Below, piece after piece: positions 1 through 5,388 of a stretch of 5,491 nucleotides of DNA; positions within the stretch are counted from its first letter, which is position 1; each line of letters starts with the position of its first letter. The DNA is from Tangfeifania sp. (GTDB lineage Bacteria; Bacteroidota; Bacteroidia; Bacteroidales; Prolixibacteraceae), in contig JAGYMR010000198.1 in assembly GCA_018400515.1 (NCBI GenBank), positions 1 through 5,491 on the forward strand, in the 5' to 3' direction. A program made the translations under genes and the position numbers. Under the pieces are notes generated by a model. The model saw nothing but the letters and a program-made list of their open reading frames with translations. It was not told the origin of the DNA and ran no database searches.

Positions 1-51
1 ACACCCCATTAGAAAAATCATTAATATATTTATCAGCCATAAATGCTTCAT
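1..51 (-). CDS. N-terminus of a predicted lipoprotein (partial, runs off left edge)
   Basis: Read on the minus strand from the ATG at 51-49, the 17 codons to the window edge give MKHLWLINILMIFLMGC. This is a typical type II signal peptide: a short basic start (K2, H3), a hydrophobic core (residues 4-14) and a lipobox L-M-G-C whose cysteine, the lipidation site, is encoded by the last three bases of the window (3-1). The mature protein lies outside, so its function cannot be told. It would be exported by Sec, cleaved by signal peptidase II and anchored to a membrane. Whether it goes to the cell surface depends on residues after the cysteine that are not visible. No Shine-Dalgarno sequence precedes the ATG; the upstream DNA is AT-rich. 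It lies 148 bp downstream of ruvC on the same strand, behind a hairpin that may separate the two transcripts. The visible ORF is short, so this rests on signal-peptide pattern alone. Confidence 0.6.
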   Translation of the reverse strand, partial: MKHLWLINILMIFLMGC

Positions 52-90
52 TGGTTTAAAATTTTATAATTGTTTGAAAATAAATCAACT

Positions 91-125
91 AAAAATTTGA
101 GAACAGATGTAATCCCTCCGTTCTC
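91..125 (-). terminator. Possible rho-independent terminator after ruvC
   Basis: On the minus strand, GAGAACGGA (125-117) can pair with TCTGTTCTC (107-99) around a 9-nt loop (116-108). That gives a 9-bp stem with one G-U pair, followed by AAATTTTT (98-91). The G-U pair becomes an A-C mismatch in plus-strand RNA, so the stem is better on the minus strand, the direction of ruvC. It starts 75 nt past the ruvC stop and sits before the next minus-strand start at 51. The stem is not GC-rich and the U-tract is delayed by three A's, so it may be a weak terminator or a leader structure of the downstream lipoprotein gene. Confidence 0.4.
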
Positions 126-199
126 TCATGAATTTTTTTCAAACATTCTTTTTTGTAAATTTTTGTTTTAAAAAGTTCATGCTCGTTTCAGGGGTTCCC

Positions 200-754
200 T
201 TATTTTATCCTTCCCGGATTCTTTTTCACAAAGTCGCTCCAGCTTTTATAATCGTTGGATTTTTGCGGTTTTCCCTGCTGGATAAAGTGGCAGATGGCTA
301 CAGCCACGGCATCGGTGGCATCCAGCCAATCCCCGAGGTCCTTCAGGTGATAAACTTTCTGTAAAAAATAGGCTACCTGCTCTTTGGAGGCACGCCCCAT
401 TCCGGTAATCGACTGCTTGACCAGCAAGGGGGCGTATTCCCGGATCGGCACCGAAAAATGCAGCGCGGCAGCCATAATAACCCCCTGGCCACGACCAAGT
501 TTCAGCATCGACTGGACATTTTTGCCGTAAAAGGGGGCCTCAATGGCCATGACATCCGGGCGGTAGTGTTCGATTAATTGCAGTGACCGCTCGTGCAAGT
601 GTTTTAACCGCTGGTAATGATCGGCAAATTTGCCCGGAATCAGCGTGCCCATGTTTAAAATATGCGGCTGTTTATCCCTGATTTCCACCAGTCCGTAGCC
701 GGTGACCGTGGTCCCGGGGTCAATGCCCAATATTTTCCATGATTTGGATTCCAT
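200..754 (-). CDS. ruvC: Crossover junction endodeoxyribonuclease RuvC
   Basis: RuvC is the Holliday-junction resolvase. As a dimer, acting with the RuvAB branch-migration motor, it makes paired nicks in four-way junctions during recombinational repair. The 184-aa product has the family's usual length (E. coli about 173) and the RNase H-like fold signatures. The first acidic residue is D12 in GIDPGTTVTGYG, the second is E72 in AIEAPFYGKN, and the last pair is D145 and D148 in DATDAVAVA. These four match the E. coli metal ligands D7, E66, D138 and D141. F75 corresponds to the junction-stacking Phe69, and KLGRGQG (85-91) is the conserved segment after it. The ATG at 754-752 puts the first motif at the normal distance from the N-terminus. 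It has no Shine-Dalgarno sequence, only a TTTTTT gap of 6 nt after the transporter stop, so it is probably translated by coupling in the TPR-transporter-ruvC operon. ruvA and ruvB are not in the window. Confidence 0.96.
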   Translation of the reverse strand: MESKSWKILGIDPGTTVTGYGLVEIRDKQPHILNMGTLIPGKFADHYQRLKHLHERSLQLIEHYRPDVMAIEAPFYGKNVQSMLKLGRGQGVIMAAALHFSVPIREYAPLLVKQSITGMGRASKEQVAYFLQKVYHLKDLGDWLDATDAVAVAICHFIQQGKPQKSNDYKSWSDFVKKNPGRIK

Positions 755-760
755 AAAAAA

Positions 761-1645
761 TCATTGCTTTTTTCGATCCAGTTGCTGCACAAAAATGCCG
801 GTAACAATAAATACCAGTCCGATAAAAGTAGTAACGAAAAGCGATTCCTTCAAAATATACCGGATAAAAATGAGGGAAATAAAGGGAGCCAGAAAGACCA
901 GGTTCCCGATTTTCGCATTGTTGGTGCTGTAATGCATGGCTTTTAGCCACAGCACATAGGTAATGCCCACTTCAAAGATGCCTACATAAACAGCGGCAAA
1001 AAAGCTGTTTCCTGTTTCTACCCGGAAATCAGAAAACAGAAATACAGCAATGGTAAGGTAAACCAGCCCGAAAAAGAAGTTCAAAAACAGTTTAATGACC
1101 GGGTCCCTTCTGTCGCGAGCATTAAAAATCCAGTAAAGCGACCATAACAGGGAACTGCCCAGTGCCAGAAAAACACCCCAGAAATTGGTCTGCTCAAAGC
1201 CCCGGATCCCTCCCTGGGAGGATATAAAAACCACTCCCACAAAACTAATAAAAAGAGCGCCAATGCTAAGTTTCCCGATCTTTTGTCCCAACAGCGGAAC
1301 AGAAAGCAGGGACAGAACAATGGGCCACACCATGTTCAGGGGCTGGGCCAGCTGGGCGGGCAACAGGGAGTAGGCCTTAAACAGCACCAGGTAATAAAGC
1401 AGCGGATTGAAGGCCCCCAGGAACATGGAATTCAGAAGATCCCGGCGCGATTGTCGGAAGATCAGCCCCAGCTGTCTCCGGACAAGTAACAGGGCAAAAA
1501 AAACCAGGACCGTCACGGCCGAGGCATAAAAGATGAGCTGCAAAAAATCCAGTGCTCGCAGGGCAATTTTAAAGGCAGTGGCCACGGTTGACCAGAAAAG
1601 GACAGCCAGTGCGGCATAGAGGTATGCTTTTTCAGTTGATCTCAT
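761..1645 (-). CDS. EamA/DMT-superfamily inner-membrane transporter
   Basis: This is a predicted 294-aa integral membrane protein of the drug/metabolite transporter superfamily (EamA, RhaT-like). About ten hydrophobic segments can be read, near residues 7-27, 34-54, 70-90, 97-119, 124-143, 153-174, 185-205, 214-235, 246-264 and 268-288. They form two five-helix EamA repeats. Family-like signatures are the N-terminal AVLFWSTVATAFKIAL and PLLYYLVLFKAYSLLPA followed by a PL-N-WPI segment (102-109). Substrates of this family are small metabolites or amino acids and cannot be told from sequence. I chose the ATG at 1645-1643 (MRSTEKAYLY) because it opens directly into helix 1, gives the usual family length and has GAGGAG 10 nt upstream. 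The frame is open further upstream, to about 1747, but that adds 34 basic, non-membrane residues inside the TPR gene. The start overlaps the TPR stop by 14 nt, which suggests translational coupling. Membership is clear; the substrate is unknown. Confidence 0.9.
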   Translation of the reverse strand: MRSTEKAYLYAALAVLFWSTVATAFKIALRALDFLQLIFYASAVTVLVFFALLLVRRQLGLIFRQSRRDLLNSMFLGAFNPLLYYLVLFKAYSLLPAQLAQPLNMVWPIVLSLLSVPLLGQKIGKLSIGALFISFVGVVFISSQGGIRGFEQTNFWGVFLALGSSLLWSLYWIFNARDRRDPVIKLFLNFFFGLVYLTIAVFLFSDFRVETGNSFFAAVYVGIFEVGITYVLWLKAMHYSTNNAKIGNLVFLAPFISLIFIRYILKESLFVTTFIGLVFIVTGIFVQQLDRKKQ

Positions 1646-3536
1646 CGGGTGGGGGCTCCTCTTCCAATAAAAATTTTTTTTCGGGAACAGACGTTTCATC
1701 CGGGTACATCTCCCGCAATTCTCGGAATTTTTCCCTCGATTCTTCAATAAAAACGCTGCCGGGATGGCTGGTCAGCATCTCCTTGTACAATGCTTTGGCC
1801 TCCTCCTTTTCTCCCAAATGGTAATTCTTCAGTTCTGCCAGCATGAAAAGCGCATCGTCCGCCAAAAGTTCATAGCTGAAATCGCTTCGTATCTGTTGCA
1901 GGTATTTCGCTGCTGTTTCGTAATTGTTCCGGTTCACTTCAATTTTTGATTTCCGGAAAAGAATATCATCCACCAGGGTATGGTAGGGATAATTCTTCGC
2001 AATGGAATCAAGGGTCACCAGGGCCAGAGAATCTTTCTCCCGGAAGAACAACAGGTCGGCCCGGGAAAACATCTCCAGGGGCACCGCCGTGGTGTCAAGG
2101 TTCATATTATTGCCGATCAGCATGGACAACTCCATGGCATCATTTGCAATCAGTTTGGATGTACTGGCTTTCAAAACATCCAGCTGTGCTTTGGCCCAGC
2201 TGAAATTGCCAGTATAGTACCCCAGCCGGGCTTTCTTCATTTTCACCTCATCGCCCAGAGCATTGTTTTTGTTTGCTTCAATGACCTGTGAATAGAGCAA
2301 AGTGGCCTCCCAGGGATCATTGGCATAAAGGTAGATATCGGCCATCTCTGTTTTGAGCCGGCCCGATTGTTCCGGTTTCAGCCGGGGCATTTCAAGGCCT
2401 TTTTCCAAAACAGCAATGGCTTCCCCCGTTTCATCGAGATAAAATGCCTGCAGGTGGGCATATTCCCGGATCAGATCCAGGGTGGCCGGGGTATAACCTA
2501 AAAATTCCAGCCCCTCTTCAAACCTATGGGCCAGGGCCTTCCCCTTGGCATTCTCTTCCGGGTTATTAATATACTCCAGGTAGGAGGCGTGAATGTTTCC
2601 GGCATAAGCCTGGCTATAAAAAGGATTCTCCTCCCTTCCTTTTCCCATGACATATTTGAAGGCTTTCACGGCGTCGGAATATTGCTTGTTATTCAGCGCC
2701 ATTTGCCCCAGCTGGTAGATCTGTTGGTGTTCGTTTCCAGTTCTCCGGTCGAGGGAAACGGACTGCCTTAAGGCAGCTGAAAACTGCTTTTCCTGAAGGA
2801 GGAACCAGATCATCAGCCGGTTGTAGGCAATGACATTGGGTTCTGCCTGAATGCGTTTTAATATGCGGGTCCGGAACTGTTCCCGGAGTCCACCGTCCAC
2901 GTCGAGCCGCAAAGCGGAAGAAAGATTGCTCTGCACCCGGGAAAGCATTTTGGTATCTTCACGAATCACGTTCAGGTACTCTTCAAGCATTTTATCGTAA
3001 TTGCGCAAGTATAAATACACCCGGGCCATCTCATAACTGAAATCCTCCTCTTCCAGTGTTTCCCGGCCTTTCATATAAACCTTCCCGGCCCATTCATATT
3101 CTCCCCAATTCAGAAAGGTGCGGGCCGCCAGATGAATGCTCCCGGCATTGGGGTCAATCATCTCCAGGGCACGGTTGTATTTTTCCCCGGATTCGGTGGG
3201 TTTTTCCTGTAACTTCAAAATGTACCCCCAGTGGATCAAAAAGGGAATTCTCGATATTCCGCGGGACTGGCCGATCTCTTTTTCAATCTGCGCTTTGGCC
3301 TCCTCATACTTTTCCAGTTCGATCATGGAACGAATGTACATCCTGAAATAGTAACTGTTCCGCGAAAGTTTATAAACTTCCAGGAACAAGGGGGCCGCTT
3401 TTTCAAAATCTTTTTCGTTGAAATGACCAACGGCCAGTTTTGAATTGGTCTGAATCTCTTTTTGCCGGTTTTGAGCATAAACAACATTCAGACTAAAGAC
3501 CAATAACAAGATGATATGTAAGGTTTTTTTCTTCAA
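1632..3536 (-). CDS. Secreted tetratricopeptide-repeat (TPR) protein
   Basis: The 634-aa product begins with a Sec signal peptide: KKK at 2-4, a hydrophobic stretch at about 5-19, and a likely signal peptidase I site after A21 (VYA-QN). There is no lipobox cysteine. The rest is predicted all-helical with degenerate TPR units, for example near 33-60, 68-90, 136-160, 273-300, 394-424 and 433-455. The C-terminal part, about 521-610, has paired repeats (KSKIEVNRNNYETAAKYLQQ, and ALFMLAELKNYHLGEKEEA) of the kind seen in BamD/CpoB-like periplasmic TPR proteins. The tail is acidic and proline-rich (EEEPPPDEIN). It is probably a periplasmic or outer-membrane-facing scaffold for protein contacts; its partner is unknown. 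The start is TTG (3536-3534): no in-frame ATG or GTG lies between the upstream stop at 3584-3582 and this codon, and starting here gives an intact signal peptide. No Shine-Dalgarno sequence is seen. It is the first gene of the minus-strand operon. Confidence 0.88.
   Translation of the reverse strand: MKKKTLHIILLLVFSLNVVYAQNRQKEIQTNSKLAVGHFNEKDFEKAAPLFLEVYKLSRNSYYFRMYIRSMIELEKYEEAKAQIEKEIGQSRGISRIPFLIHWGYILKLQEKPTESGEKYNRALEMIDPNAGSIHLAARTFLNWGEYEWAGKVYMKGRETLEEEDFSYEMARVYLYLRNYDKMLEEYLNVIREDTKMLSRVQSNLSSALRLDVDGGLREQFRTRILKRIQAEPNVIAYNRLMIWFLLQEKQFSAALRQSVSLDRRTGNEHQQIYQLGQMALNNKQYSDAVKAFKYVMGKGREENPFYSQAYAGNIHASYLEYINNPEENAKGKALAHRFEEGLEFLGYTPATLDLIREYAHLQAFYLDETGEAIAVLEKGLEMPRLKPEQSGRLKTEMADIYLYANDPWEATLLYSQVIEANKNNALGDEVKMKKARLGYYTGNFSWAKAQLDVLKASTSKLIANDAMELSMLIGNNMNLDTTAVPLEMFSRADLLFFREKDSLALVTLDSIAKNYPYHTLVDDILFRKSKIEVNRNNYETAAKYLQQIRSDFSYELLADDALFMLAELKNYHLGEKEEAKALYKEMLTSHPGSVFIEESREKFRELREMYPDETSVPEKKFLLEEEPPPDEIN
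1656..1661 (-). promoter_or_regulatory. Shine-Dalgarno-like GAGGAG supporting the transporter start
   Basis: GAGGAG on the minus strand lies 10 nt upstream of the ATG at 1645 and inside the last codons of the TPR gene. It is the only good Shine-Dalgarno match before a start in this window and helps choose the short 294-aa transporter form. It also encodes two glutamates of the acidic TPR tail, so the match could be chance. Confidence 0.4.
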
Positions 3537-3696
3537 ACTTTTTTTACTTTTTCCGCCGGTGCGTGGAATGCCGGCAGTTTTTCACATGCTTAAACGTAAT
3601 GACTTTTTGCAGTAACTCATGCATTTTTGCCGGATTACAGCCGCTCTGCCGCATAATCAATGATTTTTGGCTTTCCGCTTCACTTTTGCAATACTA

Positions 3697-3704
3697 CAAA
3701 AATA
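3697..3704 (-). promoter_or_regulatory. Candidate -7 promoter element for the TPR-transporter-ruvC operon
   Basis: The minus strand reads TATTTTTG at 3704-3697, an exact fit to the Bacteroidota -7 consensus TAnnTTTG. Transcription would start a few bases further on, near 3690, leaving a leader of about 155 nt before the TTG start. No convincing TTG-type -33 element lies at the expected distance, so this rests on the octamer alone in AT-rich DNA. Confidence 0.35.
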
Positions 3705-3760
3705 ACATGGAAAAACGAATAATGGATTTCCCGTTACTTTTTACTTTAAATTTTTAAATT

Positions 3761-3768
3761 TATTTTTG
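3761..3768 (+). promoter_or_regulatory. Candidate -7 promoter element for lipA-lipB
   Basis: TATTTTTG matches the Bacteroidota -7 consensus TAnnTTTG and lies 17 nt before the lipA ATG, implying a short leader of roughly 10-14 nt. The position directly ahead of an otherwise promoterless gene supports it. A clear -33 TTG element is missing, and T-rich DNA makes chance matches likely. Confidence 0.45.
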
Positions 3769-3785
3769 CAATAAATTTTTTTGAT

Positions 3786-4649
3786 ATGGCCCAGGAGATG
3801 AAAGAGCGGCAGCGCTTGCCCCGGTGGATGAAGATGAAAATGCCCAAAGGCGAAAATTATTCGAAAGTCAAGAATCTGGTTGAAAAGAACGGACTGCATA
3901 CCATTTGTACCAGTGGAAAATGCCCCAACATTGGTGAGTGCTGGAACAGGGGAACGGCCACTTTTATGATTTTAGGGGATATCTGTACCCGGAGCTGCAA
4001 ATTTTGTGGTGTTAAAACCGGGAAACCCCTTCCTCCGGATGAAAAAGAGCCTGAAAAACTGGCTGAATCGGTCCGGATCATGGGTGTAAAACATTGTGTA
4101 ATTACCTCGGTTGACCGGGATGACCTGGATGACCAGGGTGCGGGGATCTGGGCCCGGACCATCCGGGAAGTAAAGCGCCTCAACCCGGAAACAAAAATTG
4201 AGGTGCTCATTCCCGATTTCAGGGGGGAAAAATCCCTGATCCGGCAGGTGATCGATGCTGGTCCGGAGGTCGTTTCCCACAACCTTGAAACCGTGGAGCG
4301 GCTGACACCCTCCATCCGTTCGGCAGCGAAATACCGGCGGAGTCTGGAGGTGGTCAGGTACATCGCTCAAAACCATAAAGTAGCGAAATCGGGCATTATG
4401 TTAGGGTTGGGCGAAACCCGCGAAGAGGTGTTGCAAACCATGGACGACCTGCTTGCGGCGGGCTGCAAAGTAATGACCATCGGGCAATACCTGGCCCCCT
4501 CCTCCCGCCACATGCCTGTGGACGCATTTATTCCGCCGGAGCAGTTTGCGGAGTACCGGGAAATTGGCCTGGAAAAAGGCTTTTCGTTTGTGGAAAGTTC
4601 CCCGCTGGTAAGGAGTTCTTATCGTGCAGAAAAACATGTTAATGCCTGA
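3786..4649 (+). CDS. lipA: Lipoyl synthase LipA (radical SAM)
   Basis: LipA inserts two sulfur atoms at C6 and C8 of the octanoyl group bound to a lysine of lipoyl domains (E2 subunits of 2-oxoacid dehydrogenases, or GcvH), completing the lipoyl cofactor in the cytoplasm. The 287-aa product has both cluster-binding motifs. C41-x4-C46-x5-C52 (in ICTSGKCPNIGECW) holds the auxiliary 4Fe-4S cluster that is consumed as the sulfur donor. C67-x3-C71-x2-C74 (in DICTRSCKFCGV) is the radical-SAM CxxxCxxC site. The C-terminal VRSSYRAE (275-282) carries the conserved RSSY, whose serine ligates the auxiliary cluster. Other family hallmarks are VDRDDLDDQG (109-118), SHNLETV (164-170) and SGIMLGLGE (202-210). 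ATG 3786 is used; ATG 3798 (M5) would also leave a full enzyme, but AGGAG directly abuts it with no spacer. Length is slightly short of E. coli LipA (321 aa), mostly at the N-terminus. It is followed 67 bp later by lipB, an obvious pathway pair. Confidence 0.97.
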   Translation: MAQEMKERQRLPRWMKMKMPKGENYSKVKNLVEKNGLHTICTSGKCPNIGECWNRGTATFMILGDICTRSCKFCGVKTGKPLPPDEKEPEKLAESVRIMGVKHCVITSVDRDDLDDQGAGIWARTIREVKRLNPETKIEVLIPDFRGEKSLIRQVIDAGPEVVSHNLETVERLTPSIRSAAKYRRSLEVVRYIAQNHKVAKSGIMLGLGETREEVLQTMDDLLAAGCKVMTIGQYLAPSSRHMPVDAFIPPEQFAEYREIGLEKGFSFVESSPLVRSSYRAEKHVNA

Positions 4650-4655
4650 AATAAT

Positions 4656-4689
4656 TCTCCGGTACAGGAGTATCTCCGGTACCTGAGAT
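4656..4689. repeat. Direct repeat and near-perfect palindrome in the lipA-lipB spacer
   Basis: TCTCCGGTAC occurs twice, at 4656-4665 and 4673-4682, 17 bp apart start to start. The second copy is part of an 18-bp palindrome, ATCTCCGGTACCTGAGAT (4672-4689), with 8 of 9 pairs matching around a central GGTACC. It sits 27 bp before the lipB GTG. It could be a protein-binding site, an RNA hairpin affecting lipB expression, or chance. No U-tract follows, so it is not an ordinary terminator. Confidence 0.5.
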
Positions 4690-4716
4690 CATAATAGATC
4701 ATTTAAAACGGATGCT

Positions 4717-5388
4717 GTGGCAAAATTCAATTTTATCGATACGGGCCTGAAAGATTATAAGGAGTGCTGGGACCTGCAGGAAGAGCTGCTCTCACGAATC
4801 GTGGATGAAAAAAAGAGGGAAAAAGCACCTTCCCCCCAAAACTACTTTTTGTTGGTGGAACACCCCCATGTTTACACGCTCGGCAAAAGCGGAGATGAAA
4901 AAAACCTTTTGGCTCACAGTGATTTGCTAAAAAAAATCGAGGCCACCTATTATAAAATCAACCGGGGAGGTGACATCACCTACCACGGTCCCGGACAAAT
5001 GGTGGGGTACCCGATCATCGACCTGGAATATTTTCAAATCGGCGTGCGCCAATACATCGAAAAAATGGAAGATGCCATCATTGCCACCATTGCGGAGTTT
5101 GGGCTCGAAGGTGCCCGGAAGGAGGGTGCCACCGGCGTTTGGCTCGACGCAGATCATCCCTCCCGCGCCCGGAAGATCTGCGCAATCGGTGTTCGGGTGA
5201 GCCGCTACGTTACCATGCACGGCTTTGCCCTGAATGTGAACACCGATCTGCGCTATTTCAGTTACATCAATCCCTGCGGACTTACCTTCGGGGTAACTTC
5301 CATTCAGCAGGAATTAGGGGAAAAAATTTCAATGGATCAGGTGAAAAATATTCTCAAAGAAAAATTTGAAAACACCTTTAACTCATAA
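4717..5388 (+). CDS. lipB: Lipoyl(octanoyl) transferase LipB
   Basis: LipB transfers octanoate from octanoyl-acyl carrier protein to the target lysine of lipoyl domains, the first step of endogenous lipoylation; LipA, encoded just upstream, does the second. The 223-aa product has the LipB signatures in order: HPHVYTLGKSG (49-59), RGGDITYHGPGQMVGYPIIDL (starting at 83, the substrate-binding loop), ARKICAIGVRVSRYVTMHGFAL (starting at 151) with the catalytic K153, and INPCGLTFGVTS (184-195) with the nucleophile C187, which becomes acylated. H168 is the conserved histidine of the HGFALN segment. The start is GTG at 4717: an in-frame TGA at 4684-4686 excludes an earlier one, and the following FIDTGLKDYKECWDLQE begins where LipB proteins usually do. 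No clear Shine-Dalgarno sequence is present. An out-of-frame ATG lies 5 nt upstream. The 3' end overlaps the convergent gene at the right edge by 6 nt. Confidence 0.96.
   Translation: MAKFNFIDTGLKDYKECWDLQEELLSRIVDEKKREKAPSPQNYFLLVEHPHVYTLGKSGDEKNLLAHSDLLKKIEATYYKINRGGDITYHGPGQMVGYPIIDLEYFQIGVRQYIEKMEDAIIATIAEFGLEGARKEGATGVWLDADHPSRARKICAIGVRVSRYVTMHGFALNVNTDLRYFSYINPCGLTFGVTSIQQELGEKISMDQVKNILKEKFENTFNS

Larger units (their letters stand above)
3537..3785. other. Divergent intergenic region between the TPR operon and lipA
   Basis: These 249 bp separate two divergently transcribed units and must carry both promoters. The lipA-proximal part (about 3690-3785) is very AT-rich and holds two TATTTTTG octamers pointing in opposite directions. 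The TPR-proximal part (about 3544-3660) has a more coding-like base composition. On the minus strand it contains a 36-codon ORF (ATG 3654-3652, TAA 3546-3544; begins MRQSGCNPAKMHELL, ends in a basic HRRKK tail) that stops 7 nt before the TTG of the TPR gene. There is also a small GC hairpin, GCCGG at 3555-3559 with CCGGC at 3571-3575, about 18 nt before that TTG. I recognise no RNA family or riboswitch here. Confidence 0.7.

Noticed and set aside
190..200. AGGG-GTT-CCCT mini hairpin at the ruvC stop
   Set aside because: The stem is only 4 bp and no T-run follows directly; it is too weak to call a terminator.
128..364. 78-codon plus-strand ORF starting in the AT-rich gap
   Set aside because: Most of it is antisense to ruvC, and its start is low-complexity Phe/Lys-rich translation of AT-rich DNA.
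1646..1747. 34-residue N-terminal extension of the transporter
   Set aside because: The added residues are basic, not membrane-like, and lie inside the TPR gene. The ATG at 1645 gives normal family length and has a Shine-Dalgarno match.
3563..3757. 64-codon plus-strand ORF in the intergenic region
   Set aside because: It begins with GTG, has no ribosome binding site, spans both candidate promoters and shows no recognisable protein features.
3857..4363. 168-codon ORF antisense to lipA
   Set aside because: It is fully covered by the well-supported lipA and its translation resembles no known protein; it is a frame shadow.
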